NCBI GenBank assembly: GCA_964658655.1
Contig: CAZZZL010000018.1
Span: 4,725 to 68,724, forward strand
Source of the DNA: G963692885 sp964658655
GTDB taxonomy: Bacteria; Acidobacteriota; Terriglobia; Terriglobales; Acidobacteriaceae
Reading direction: 5' to 3'
DNA length: 64,000 nt
Position 1 is the stretch's first letter. Every line of letters begins with the position of its first letter. Both the position numbers and the translations under genes were made by a program. This document shows, piece after piece, positions 1 to 7,830 of the stretch. Below the pieces are notes generated by a model. It did no database searches and had not been told where the DNA came from. It worked only from the letters and a program-made list of their open reading frames with translations.

Positions 1-96
1 GCCAAGCGCTTCAAGAGCAGTCTGCAGCTTACCGCTTTGACCGCGCGGCCGCGTCACGAGGATGCGCTTGCCCAGCAGCGGCCGTGCTGCCGTCAA
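1..96 (-). CDS. hemD: uroporphyrinogen-III synthase, N-terminal fragment
   Basis: Only the first 32 codons lie in the window; the gene runs off its left edge. The minus-strand reading from a TTG at 96 gives a short leader and then GKRILVTRPRGQSGKL, the typical N-terminal beta-strand and loop of HemD, which closes hydroxymethylbilane into uroporphyrinogen III in tetrapyrrole synthesis. The TTG start overlaps the hemC stop as TTGA, so the two are probably translationally coupled. Identification rests on this motif plus position directly after hemC; a fused HemD/methyltransferase cannot be excluded because the rest is not visible. Confidence 0.75.
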   Translation of the reverse strand, partial: MTAARPLLGKRILVTRPRGQSGKLQTALEALG

Positions 97-1001
97 GCGC
101 GAACGCCCTGTTCGGCCAGGAGTTCACGCGCACCGAGAGCAAGCAGTTTTTCGGCGATCACGTGCCCCAGTTCGCGCGCGTCACTTCCCTGCCCCTGTGC
201 GCGCAGGATGAGTCCGCCATCCGGCCGGGCGACGCAGGCAGAGATGTGCCACGCTTCCCCGTCGCGGCGGCAGTAGACGCCGATCGGTACCTGGCAGCCG
301 CCGCCCAGCGCGGCCAGAGCGGTGCGCTCCGCTGTGACCGCGGAGCAGGTGTCCGCATGATTCAGACGAGCGAGAATGTTGCGCGTTACCGCGTCGTCTG
401 CACGACATTCAATGGCGAGCGCACCCTGCCCGGGCGCGGGACACACGAGGTCTTCTGCGAAACGTTCGCGTATCCATTCCGTGCGTCCAAGGCGATCGAG
501 GCCGGCAGCAGCAACGACGATTGCTTCAACCTGGCCTTCGGCAAGCTTGCGCAGGCGTGTGTCGACATTGCCGCGAAATTCCACGTACTCGAGGTCGGGA
601 CGATGCGCCTTCAACTGGGCCTGTCGGCGAACGCTGCTCGTACCGACCCGGGCTCCGGCAGGCAACTCGCCGAAGGAGTGATATTGCGTGGACGCCAGGG
701 CGTCACGCGGGTCAACACGTAACGGAATCGCACCGAGCACGAAGGGCGACGCGAGCTCGGTCGGCATATCTTTCAGGCTGTGGACTGCCAGGTCGACGCG
801 CTTCTCAAGCAGCGCATCTTCGATCTCCTGGGTGAACATGCCTTTGGTGCCGACCTTTGCGAAAGCTACTTGCTGCAGGCGATCGCCGGTAGTCTGGATC
901 AACTCAATCGCAACCTCGTAGCCAAGTTTGCGAAAGGCATCTGCGATGTGATCAGACTGCCACCGGGCAAGTTGAGAGCCGCGTGAACCGATGCGGATCA
1001 A
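93..1001 (-). CDS. hemC: hydroxymethylbilane synthase (porphobilinogen deaminase)
   Basis: Cytoplasmic enzyme that condenses four porphobilinogens to hydroxymethylbilane. The 302-residue protein has the family's usual length. It opens with IRIGSRGSQLARWQ, contains HSLKDMPTE and GTSSVRRQAQL, and has the dipyrromethane-cofactor cysteine loop LGGGCQVPIGVY near residue 240. The start is a TTG that overlaps the hemA stop as TTGA, the same arrangement as at the hemC/hemD junction, so hemA-hemC-hemD form one coupled message. Nothing is missing. The identity is near certain; the start is supported by the match of the first residues to the family. Confidence 0.97.
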   Translation of the reverse strand: MIRIGSRGSQLARWQSDHIADAFRKLGYEVAIELIQTTGDRLQQVAFAKVGTKGMFTQEIEDALLEKRVDLAVHSLKDMPTELASPFVLGAIPLRVDPRDALASTQYHSFGELPAGARVGTSSVRRQAQLKAHRPDLEYVEFRGNVDTRLRKLAEGQVEAIVVAAAGLDRLGRTEWIRERFAEDLVCPAPGQGALAIECRADDAVTRNILARLNHADTCSAVTAERTALAALGGGCQVPIGVYCRRDGEAWHISACVARPDGGLILRAQGQGSDARELGHVIAEKLLALGARELLAEQGVRA

Positions 1002-2428
1002 TCGCCTTTCTCCCGTCGCACGAGTGGGGCGTCGAGAAAATATTCGCCAACCGAAACAGGGATGCTTTCCGCCAGGTCGTCGTCGAGCAGGTCCAAGCCA
1101 AAAGCTTCCGCAGAGTCCGGCGCGATCTCGACAGGCGTCTCGGCAAGGATCTGATTGCGAACGATCGGCATGGCCGTGGTATCAACTTCGAAAACTTCGC
1201 AGATATTACGAATGGCCGCGGCATCGCCCTCGCGCGCGGCAGACTTCAATGCATGCACGGTCTGGTGGAGATACTTGTTCATGAGTCCGCGGGTCAGCGC
1301 TTCGACCGCAGTTTTCTGTTCCGGCGTGAGCGACTGCAGCTTGGATTGCATGCGCCGGGTCTCACCCTGGCGCGTATTTTCGAAGTTCTTCTGCATCTCG
1401 ACGATCGCCGGAACGACGTCAAGCGTGCGCAGGCTTAGCTGGAAGCGATCCACTTCCAGCTGAATGATGCGCTCGGCCTTCTCAGCCTCTTTGCCTCGTG
1501 TTGCAAGATGGCTTGCGGCAACAGATTGCAGATCGTCAATATCGTACAGAAATACGCCGTCAAGCCTGTTGACACCCGGATCGACATCGCGTGGCACGGC
1601 GATATCGACAAAAAAGATGGGGCGGCCGCGACGTTTCTGCAGCATTTTCTGCGCCTGTTCGCGGCGGAAGATCGGTTCGGACGAGCCGGTGGAGGTGATG
1701 ATGATATCCGCCTTGTCAGCGTGCGCGTAAAGGTCCTCGAAGCGAACGGGGTGGCCTCCATAACGCTGGGCCAGGTTGACTGCGCGTTCAAAGGTGCGAT
1801 TCGCGACCAGGATGGGCGCGGCGCCATTCTGCAGCAGGTGGCGCGCAGCCAGCTCGCTCATTTTGCCCGCACCAACCAGCAGCACCTGCTTGCCCTCAAG
1901 TGATCCAAAAATGCGTTTGGCCAGTTCCACGGCGGTCGATGCAATGGATACCGAGGAGCTGCCAATCTGTGTCTCGGTGCGTATTTTTTTGGCAACGACA
2001 AGCGCCATGCGCAGGAGTTTATCGAGCGACGAACGGACGGCGCCGACGGACTGAGCGACTGCGAATGACTCCTTCACCTGGCCGAGGATCTGCGGTTCGC
2101 CCACGATCATCGAATCCAGACTGGAGGTGACTCGGAAGAGGTGCTGCACAGCGTCGCGCTCGCGGTAGGTGTACATGTGCGGATGCAGTGTCCGGGCATC
2201 GACAGCGAAGTGGTCTTCGAGGAATTGCAGAAGATTCGGCTCCTGCTCTTCGTGCAGCGTCACAAACTCGACGCGGTTGCAGGTGGAGAGAACCATGCAC
2301 TCCTGCATGCCGGGCGCGCTGAGCAACTGGCGCGTGACTTCAGGCAGTGCATCGGAGGCAATCGCCAAGCGTTCACGGATCTCAACAGGTGCAGTTTTAT
2401 GGTTGATCCCCCAGAGCATGATCTTCAT
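998..2428 (-). CDS. hemA: glutamyl-tRNA reductase
   Basis: First committed enzyme of C5-pathway tetrapyrrole synthesis: it reduces glutamyl-tRNA to glutamate-1-semialdehyde with NADPH. The protein starts MKIMLWGINHKTAPVEIRERL, carries the active-site cysteine in LSTCNRVEF, the SSLDSMIVGEPQILGQVK region, the NADPH loop LLVGAGKMSELAARHL, and a C-terminal helical dimerisation region. The reading frame extends 15 codons further upstream, but the ATG at 2428 overlaps the ccsA stop as ATGA and aligns with family N-termini, so I chose it (476 residues). Upstream ccsA and downstream hemC indicate a cytochrome c/heme operon. Confidence 0.97.
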   Translation of the reverse strand: MKIMLWGINHKTAPVEIRERLAIASDALPEVTRQLLSAPGMQECMVLSTCNRVEFVTLHEEQEPNLLQFLEDHFAVDARTLHPHMYTYRERDAVQHLFRVTSSLDSMIVGEPQILGQVKESFAVAQSVGAVRSSLDKLLRMALVVAKKIRTETQIGSSSVSIASTAVELAKRIFGSLEGKQVLLVGAGKMSELAARHLLQNGAAPILVANRTFERAVNLAQRYGGHPVRFEDLYAHADKADIIITSTGSSEPIFRREQAQKMLQKRRGRPIFFVDIAVPRDVDPGVNRLDGVFLYDIDDLQSVAASHLATRGKEAEKAERIIQLEVDRFQLSLRTLDVVPAIVEMQKNFENTRQGETRRMQSKLQSLTPEQKTAVEALTRGLMNKYLHQTVHALKSAAREGDAAAIRNICEVFEVDTTAMPIVRNQILAETPVEIAPDSAEAFGLDLLDDDLAESIPVSVGEYFLDAPLVRREKGD

Positions 2429-3240
2429 GGGCCAGGGAACCTGTGGACCGAGCTGAACAGATTGGCGATCCAAACACTGACGACCACGACAAACGCGAAG
2501 CTCGACACATAGACGGCGCGGCGGCCGCGCAGGCCCACGTTATGACGCATGAAGAGCATAAAGACGTAGAGTACCCACATGGCGAACGAGAGCAGTACCT
2601 TGGGGTCAAGGAAGTAAGCAGCGCCAACGCTCTGCTGCGCGATGAACGATCCCGCGAGCAGTCCAAGTGTCATGCAGTGGAAGCCAATGGTCAGGCTGCG
2701 GTTCGAGATGCTGTCCATGACGGCCAGCGGCGGAAGCCACGCCAGGAAACCGGTGCCAGACTTGTTCTTGAGACGCTGCTCCTGCATCAGGTAGAAAAGG
2801 CTGCTCAGCAGACTGAAGATCAGCGCGACATAGGCAGCGAGCAATGCGCCGACATGGATGAAGAGCCAGCCGGAGCGAATCATCGGCGAGTTGAAGGTCG
2901 CGTGGTCCGGGCCGACCGCGGGGGTGATGAGCAGTAATAATGCGAGCGGCAGGGCGAAGATACCGAACCCCGTCGCACGGTAGGTGAACACGACCAGCAG
3001 ATACGCTGCAACGATCAGGATGGAGAGAACCGATTCGACCTCATGCATGCCGACCGGCATCCAGTGACGGGCAGCGGAGAGCATCTCGACGATGGCAACA
3101 AAGTGAAAAAAGAAGCCGCCCAGGGTAGCCGGCAGGGCGATGCGCTGCAGCCGCGGCCGGCGGTAAAGTACCGCAGGCAGGGTAGTTGCACAGGCTGCGC
3201 AATAGAAAATCGCCGCGACTCGTAGCCAGAGTAGATGCAT
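2425..3240 (-). CDS. ccsA: CcsA/HemX-type cytochrome c biogenesis membrane protein
   Basis: Polytopic inner-membrane protein with about eight hydrophobic segments, similar to the CcsA/HemX/CcmC superfamily, which handles heme for cytochrome c maturation or supports HemA. Candidate heme-ligand histidines are in GGFFFHFVA, FIHVGALLAAYVALIF and GFHCMTLGL. The reading frame begins at a TTG (3252), but a TATACT -10 box at 3259-3264 would make that start leaderless, while the ATG at 3240 follows a GGCGGA ribosome site; I favour 3240 (271 residues). The stop overlaps hemA as ATGA. No CcsB/ResB partner is in the window, so HemX, a HemA-level regulator, is the main alternative. Confidence 0.85.
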   Translation of the reverse strand: MHLLWLRVAAIFYCAACATTLPAVLYRRPRLQRIALPATLGGFFFHFVAIVEMLSAARHWMPVGMHEVESVLSILIVAAYLLVVFTYRATGFGIFALPLALLLLITPAVGPDHATFNSPMIRSGWLFIHVGALLAAYVALIFSLLSSLFYLMQEQRLKNKSGTGFLAWLPPLAVMDSISNRSLTIGFHCMTLGLLAGSFIAQQSVGAAYFLDPKVLLSFAMWVLYVFMLFMRHNVGLRGRRAVYVSSFAFVVVVSVWIANLFSSVHRFPGP

Positions 3241-3258
3241 CGGTTCCGCCAACTCTCA

Positions 3259-3264
3259 AGTATA
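3259..3264 (-). promoter_or_regulatory. putative -10 box of ccsA-hem operon
   Basis: TATACT on the minus strand, 18 bases before the ATG at 3240. The -35 hexamer 17 bp upstream (TGTCCA) is poor, so only the -10 is convincing. It would give a short leader and argues against the TTG start at 3252. Confidence 0.35.
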
Positions 3265-3477
3265 GCGGCGCCGTGCCTCAATGGACAGGATGGAAGACGC
3301 TCACGCCCATGGCCGATTGTGTAAGGTCGAGTTTCCGCTGCACGTGAAGCAATGTGGCCGCTTCAATATGCATCCGACGGCAGCTTCCTGCTCGTTTCAG
3401 GAACAGGATGAAAGTGGTCGAAATGTGGCATTGCGCCCAAAGCGCGCAGACTAGACTACCGGCCAGGCGGTAAGCAT

Positions 3478-4212
3478 TTGAGTAGACGACTTCAATACGG
3501 CTGCATTTGGATCGGCCTGCTGCTGGCGGTGTCTGCCTGCGCAGCAACGATCGCGGTGCCGGGAAACGAGAAGTTGATCGTCGTCGGCTTCATGGGTGGC
3601 CGCGTCAGCCCCGGCAACCTGGTTCACCGCGAGGCCCTGATGGCCAGGGACCTGCAGCAGGGCCACCCGCTTTCTCTGAATGCTGTGGTATTCGCCAATC
3701 ATGATGGAGACCGGGCCCTGCGCGCCTTGTTGCATTTGCTTGATGAAAATCGCGATGGCCAAGTCAGTGACGAAGAAAAGCAGGCGGCGCGCATCGTCAT
3801 TTTCGGGCATAGCTGGGGCGCATCCGAGACCGTGAACCTGGCCAATCGACTGGATGCCCTTGGCATCCCGGTGCTGCTTACGGTGCAGGTCGATAGCGTG
3901 CAGAAGCAGAATGAGAATGACCGGCGCATTCCGGCCAATGTCCATCAGGCGGTTAATTTCTACCAGACTGAAGGACTTCTGCATGGCCGAACGATGATTG
4001 AAGCGGCCGACCCGTCGAAGACACGCGTGCTCGGGAATTACGAATCCAGCTATCGCAGCAACCCGGTGTCCTGCGCCGGATATCCGTGGTTTGCCCGCAC
4101 ATTCATGCGACCGCATATTGAGATCGAAAATGATCCGCTGGTCTGGACGAGAATCGAGGCGCTCATCCTTACGCAGCTGGCGCTCCCGCAGACTTCGCAG
4201 TTGAAGCCCTGA
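3478..4212 (+). CDS. lipoprotein with alpha/beta-hydrolase-like and EF-hand-like motifs
   Basis: A 244-residue exported protein. The signal peptide ends in a lipobox with Cys21 (LLAVSAC), so it should be membrane anchored. A nucleophile-elbow-like GHSWGA (Ser112) follows a hydrophobic strand IVIFG, and a VPGNEKLIVVGFMGGR strand-loop lies near the N-terminus, consistent with an alpha/beta-hydrolase fold. Residues 89-100, DENRDGQVSDEE, match the 12-residue EF-hand calcium loop with acidic or polar residues at positions 1, 3, 5 and 12. The TTG start has GGCGG a few bases upstream. Substrate unknown. It is monocistronic between divergent and convergent neighbours. Confidence 0.7.
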   Translation: MSRRLQYGCIWIGLLLAVSACAATIAVPGNEKLIVVGFMGGRVSPGNLVHREALMARDLQQGHPLSLNAVVFANHDGDRALRALLHLLDENRDGQVSDEEKQAARIVIFGHSWGASETVNLANRLDALGIPVLLTVQVDSVQKQNENDRRIPANVHQAVNFYQTEGLLHGRTMIEAADPSKTRVLGNYESSYRSNPVSCAGYPWFARTFMRPHIEIENDPLVWTRIEALILTQLALPQTSQLKP

Positions 4213-4245
4213 AAAGTGAGGAGCAGTCCGGCACCAAAGAATCGC

Positions 4246-5103
4246 CTACGGATTAAGGGACGAGGTAGCCGGTAGATGTTCCAGGGCATCGTCTCGTGTC
4301 AATTGCTGAACCTTGACCGACTGCGGGCGAAAGTCGGAGCGCGAGGCCTTTTCAACTTCGCCATGCTTGTTGAAATTCAGCTTCCAGCTACCGCTGCGTG
4401 AAGGGTCCGAGAGTTCACTGAACGCGATAGATGCCGTGCCATTTTTGGCGATCATGATGACCGGTGTGGTCGCGCGGCGGACGGCCAGATTCCAGCCTGC
4501 GCTGACACTGTCTGACTCGGTTGGAATGGCCGGAACTCCTCCGGCGATGGCGATGTAGAGCGCACCGTAGTTAACCCAGGCCGAGTTGGTGCTGATGGCG
4601 CCAGGCTCGCGCTCGCTGCGAAGAAGACGGTTGAAGACTGCGTACGTGCCTTTATCCTGCCAGTCCGAGCGAAACGGATGCAGACCGTGCGAGTAAGCCG
4701 GCACCACCTGCACGAGTTCATTTTCGGCCTGCGGAATGATCGCGACAAAGCGCGACCTCTCTTTAGAATCACCGTCGTGTGTGAATGCGAGGATCAGGTG
4801 TTTTTGCACGAGAGGGGAGACTGATTGCGTATAGCTCCAGTCGGGCGCATCCACATCAAAGCCGTGGAAACGCGCCGCGCGGACAAGGTCTGCGTGCCGC
4901 GTTGCGAGCAGTGCCTGCGCATCCGGCGTCATCTGGCTGGCCGGTACATCCGTGAGCGTCGCCATTGGCTGACAATCCAGCTGCGAGGCGGGGAGCCCGT
5001 CTGAGACATAGTGATTCTGCAGACACTGCGCTCGAGAGACCATGCTAGCCGAAGCGAGCAGGAGCAGCGATGTGTAGGTCGCGATGCGGAGGATTGAGAC
5101 CAT
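4246..5103 (-). CDS. hypothetical secreted protein
   Basis: I do not recognise a family. The 285-residue product has a clear Sec signal peptide (hydrophobic TYTSLLLLASASMV, cleavage near SRAQ), then a soluble mixed alpha/beta region with two early cysteines (CLQNHY and QLDCQP) that could form a disulfide. Motifs such as AWVNYGALYIAIAGG and GSWKLNFNKHGEVEKA look structured rather than low complexity. It starts with ATG close after the terminator region of the TPR gene and converges on the hydrolase-like lipoprotein. Likely a lineage-specific periplasmic protein. Confidence 0.6.
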   Translation of the reverse strand: MVSILRIATYTSLLLLASASMVSRAQCLQNHYVSDGLPASQLDCQPMATLTDVPASQMTPDAQALLATRHADLVRAARFHGFDVDAPDWSYTQSVSPLVQKHLILAFTHDGDSKERSRFVAIIPQAENELVQVVPAYSHGLHPFRSDWQDKGTYAVFNRLLRSEREPGAISTNSAWVNYGALYIAIAGGVPAIPTESDSVSAGWNLAVRRATTPVIMIAKNGTASIAFSELSDPSRSGSWKLNFNKHGEVEKASRSDFRPQSVKVQQLTRDDALEHLPATSSLNP

Positions 5104-5170
5104 GACCTTCCGACTTTAGCATGGCAGCGCGACGATTTCGATCACCCGATCGCCCGGTACCCAATCTGAA

Positions 5171-5189
5171 GCCTCCCGCAAGCGGAGGC
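5171..5189. terminator. short hairpin between secreted-protein genes
   Basis: GCCTCC and GGAGGC flank a seven-base loop. No clear T-run follows on either strand, so it may be a weak terminator or mRNA end structure. Confidence 0.35.
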
Positions 5190-5210
5190 TCAAGTTCCAG
5201 ACCGGCAGGC

Positions 5211-5249
5211 AACACAAAAGGGGCAGCATCAGCCGCCCCTTTTTGTGTT
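5211..5249 (-). terminator. rho-independent terminator of the TPR gene
   Basis: A 14-bp near-perfect inverted repeat (AACACAAAAGGGGC facing GCCCCTTTTTGTGTT) around a ten-base loop starts 18 bases downstream of the stop codon at 5267. Stem ends are A/T rich, so it can serve both strands. Confidence 0.8.
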
Positions 5250-5266
5250 CGAACAGGGTGAGCGCT

Positions 5267-6595
5267 CTAGTGAGCGGTATGGTGGACCGGGCGACGGGTC
5301 GGTGGTGCAGCCGCCTTCGGCATGCCATCCTTCAGGATGATCATCGGAGGATTCTGCGTGTAGGAGTCGAAGGTCCCGTCCAGCGTGATGTCTGCGCCGA
5401 CCACAGGAATCGTCTTCAAAGGCTCCTTCATGTTAATCGTCAGATCAGCCTTGTTCGCGGCCTTGTTGTCCTCGGTGACGGCGATCTGTACCGAGTCAGC
5501 GGTTGCCTGGATGACCTTGCCCGGAATTTCAACCGACTTACCGTCGTTCAACACAGCCCAGACCTTGGCTGCATCTTCCTGACTTCCGTTGAACAACACG
5601 AATTCCTTATCGGCGAGGCTGAGTGTCTTCAGATCGGGCGTGGAGACAACTGCCTGGTGAGCCTGGTCCGCGGGTGACGGCGGAGGAGGCGCGGCAACCG
5701 GCTTGTAGCTGTCTGGCGGATTGAGCGAGGTCTGCACCTGCTGCTGGATGGCGTCGAAACCGTCCATGCCGCCGTGGTACTTCTTGTAGAAATACTCCGC
5801 TGCCTTTTCGATCTGTGGCTGTGCCTGGGCGGGCGCGAAATGAGCGGCGCGCGTCAGATACCAAACCGCATTCGGATAATCGGGCGGAGTCTCCTGTGTG
5901 TAGGCAAGGCCGAGCAGGTAGGTGTCGTTGAGGGCCGGGCCCGAAGTGGTCGCATTCGGATCAGCGTAGGAAGCCAGTTCCTTCTTGAAGGCATCGATGG
6001 CGCCCGGATAGTCCTTCTTGTTCTCTGCATCAAGGGCGAGCGCGCCTTCAAATATTGGAGTCGTCGCTCCCTTGAGCTTCTGGTAATCAGCGTCAGAAAG
6101 ATCGGCCGGCTTCGGCGCGGCCAGAGCCGTGGTCGATTGCTGAGCTGCTTTGTCAAGAATCGGCTGGGCTTCTGCCGGGTTCGTCTTTTGTGCTGCCTGG
6201 CTCTTCTCGATGTAGACAGAGAGAGCAAGCGCGCGGAGATTGTTGGGATCGATCGCGAGCAAGCGGTTCGCAGCGTCCAGAGTCTTGTTCAGGTCAGACG
6301 CCTGGTAGATGGTCATCAACTGAACGAGCAGATCTTTCTTGACGACGGAGTTGGGATACTTCGTCAGAAAAGCCTCAATGGCAGCCGCCTTCGCAGCGGG
6401 CGCGGACTGACTGGTAGCGTTGGTGTAATCGTTGTACTCAGCGGGATCCTTGATCGTGATCTGACCCGCCTGAGCCTGATCTGCGGGGGCAGCAGCAGCT
6501 TGCGCAGATGCCATGGGGACGGCGAAAAATGCGCCGGCGCCAATAGCGCTAGTGGCGGCAGCAGCCAACAAGGAAGCAATAACGACCTTCTTCAT
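5267..6595 (-). CDS. secreted TPR-repeat protein
   Basis: A 442-residue exported protein: signal peptide MKKVVIASLLAAAATSAIG with cleavage near ASAQA, then a helical region with TPR-like helices (YPNSVVKKDLLVQLMTIY, ANRLLAIDPNNLRALALSV, TYLLGLAYTQETPPDYPNAV), a proline-rich linker (APPPPSPADQ), and a C-terminal beta-rich domain with VQIAVTEDNKAANKAD and ADITLDGTFDSY. The start is set by AGGAGCG just upstream of the ATG. It probably acts as a periplasmic scaffold; no partner is adjacent. A strong terminator follows. Confidence 0.75.
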   Translation of the reverse strand: MKKVVIASLLAAAATSAIGAGAFFAVPMASAQAAAAPADQAQAGQITIKDPAEYNDYTNATSQSAPAAKAAAIEAFLTKYPNSVVKKDLLVQLMTIYQASDLNKTLDAANRLLAIDPNNLRALALSVYIEKSQAAQKTNPAEAQPILDKAAQQSTTALAAPKPADLSDADYQKLKGATTPIFEGALALDAENKKDYPGAIDAFKKELASYADPNATTSGPALNDTYLLGLAYTQETPPDYPNAVWYLTRAAHFAPAQAQPQIEKAAEYFYKKYHGGMDGFDAIQQQVQTSLNPPDSYKPVAAPPPPSPADQAHQAVVSTPDLKTLSLADKEFVLFNGSQEDAAKVWAVLNDGKSVEIPGKVIQATADSVQIAVTEDNKAANKADLTINMKEPLKTIPVVGADITLDGTFDSYTQNPPMIILKDGMPKAAAPPTRRPVHHTAH

Positions 6596-6940
6596 TCAAC
6601 GCTCCTAAACGAGAGAAACTTTATTTGATAGTGCAGACAATCCGCGGAGGCTTGCGCGACCCGACAGATTATCGTATTCGACCGAGGCAGTTCACCTTCT
6701 GGCTGACGGCGCATCGTTGCTGCGTTTGTATTGCAGTGTGGCTGGATTATAGAAAGCACTGACGCCCTGCGCAAGTAATGCTGCAAACGATTACGTCGAC
6801 CAGTCACATTGTTCGACTTTCCCCAACAGCAAGCTAGATGCAAATCGCTGCGGATGTGTTACCTCCATCATGCCATGGCGCACTCATGACCGGGTGTTCG
6901 CATCCCACGCTCCAATACCGCAGGAGAGGAAGATCAGACT
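6596..6940. other. 345-bp divergent intergenic region
   Basis: Lies between the divergent TPR and SDR genes. It holds the AGGAG site of the TPR gene at its left end and AGGAGAGGAAG before the SDR gene at its right end. I see no good sigma-70 hexamer pair, palindrome, small gene or RNA structure in it. Confidence 0.5.
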
Positions 6941-7681
6941 ATGCAGGATGCAGGCAACACCGAACCAGAACTCAAAGATCAGGTCGCAGTGGTGACCGGC
7001 GCCGCGCGAGGCATCGGCGCGGCAATCGCGGAAACGCTGGCCGCAATGGGCGCGCACGTGGTGTTGACTGCGCGGGATGTGGGCCTGCTCAATGCCGTGA
7101 AGTCGAAGATTGAAACGGCAGGAGGACAAGCCATGGTTGCCGCCTGTGATCTGACGGACGAGACTGCGATCGCCAACCTTGCCGACAAGGTACGTGCGCA
7201 GAAGGGCCGCTGCGACGTATTGGTGAACTGCGCGGGCGTGGCGACCGCCGGCACTCCTCTGCACGAGCTCGCGCCGGATGACTGGGACGCAATGATGAGC
7301 GTTAACCTGAAGGCGCCCTACCTGTTGATCCGGGCCTTTGCGCCGCTGATGATTCAAGCAGGGTATGGCCACATCGTGAATATCTCATCGCTCGCCGGGA
7401 AGAATCCCCTGCCGAACGGCGCGGCTTATTCGGCCTCGAAGTGGGGATTGAATGGGCTGACCTACTCCGTTGCAGAAGAGCTGCGGCAGTACAACATTCG
7501 CGTCTCGGTCGTGGCGCCGGGCTCGGTGAATACGCACTTCGGCGGAACGGATGCGACCGCCGAGAAGGCCGCGAGAAAGATTCAACCAGCGGACGTCGCG
7601 CGCGTCGTGGCCATGCTCGTTACGCAATCCCCACAGTCGTTCGTCAGTGAGGTGCTTCTACGTCCGACGATGAAGCCCTGA
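6941..7681 (+). CDS. short-chain dehydrogenase/reductase (FabG-like)
   Basis: Classical SDR of 246 residues: nucleotide-binding TGAARGIGAAI at about residues 19-29, the DVLVNCAG strand, catalytic Ser in VNISSLAG, and YSASK with Tyr and Lys, followed by PGSVNTHF. These show an NAD(P)-dependent alcohol/keto reductase in the cytoplasm. FabG itself usually has NNAG and is linked to fatty-acid genes; here there is no such context, so the substrate is open. A strong AGGAGAGGAAG site precedes the ATG. It stands alone between the TPR gene and the smc promoter. Confidence 0.88.
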   Translation: MQDAGNTEPELKDQVAVVTGAARGIGAAIAETLAAMGAHVVLTARDVGLLNAVKSKIETAGGQAMVAACDLTDETAIANLADKVRAQKGRCDVLVNCAGVATAGTPLHELAPDDWDAMMSVNLKAPYLLIRAFAPLMIQAGYGHIVNISSLAGKNPLPNGAAYSASKWGLNGLTYSVAEELRQYNIRVSVVAPGSVNTHFGGTDATAEKAARKIQPADVARVVAMLVTQSPQSFVSEVLLRPTMKP

Positions 7682-7752
7682 ACATGCACTTTGTGAGTGG
7701 CAAAAAGTGTCCCAACAGGCACGCTTCTACCGCTAAATGAGTTTCTGACGGC

Positions 7753-7761
7753 TTATCCACA
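7753..7761 (+). promoter_or_regulatory. DnaA-box consensus match
   Basis: TTATCCACA, an exact match to the consensus DnaA-binding 9-mer, lies 20 bp upstream of the smc -35 hexamer. A single perfect 9-mer is expected about every 130 kb of double-stranded sequence by chance, so function is uncertain. Confidence 0.3.
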
Positions 7762-7780
7762 ATATCTAGTGGTGGGCATG

Positions 7781-7809
7781 TTGACCTTGGATAGACTGGA
7801 CACTACAGT
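7781..7809 (+). promoter_or_regulatory. sigma-70-type promoter of smc
   Basis: TTGACC (7781-7786), a 17-bp spacer and TACAGT (7804-7809). Predicted transcription would start near 7816, leaving a roughly 15-base leader that contains the AAGGTGAGG ribosome site. Confidence 0.65.
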
Positions 7810-7830
7810 TCTGCTCAAGGTGAGGTGTGC

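Noticed and set aside
84..722. Plus-strand frame of 212 codons antisense to hemC
   Set aside because: hemC is certain on the other strand; this is its shadow.
3278..3547. Minus-strand frame of 89 codons between ccsA and the lipoprotein gene
   Set aside because: It overlaps the signal-peptide region of the lipoprotein, lacks a ribosome site and matches no family.
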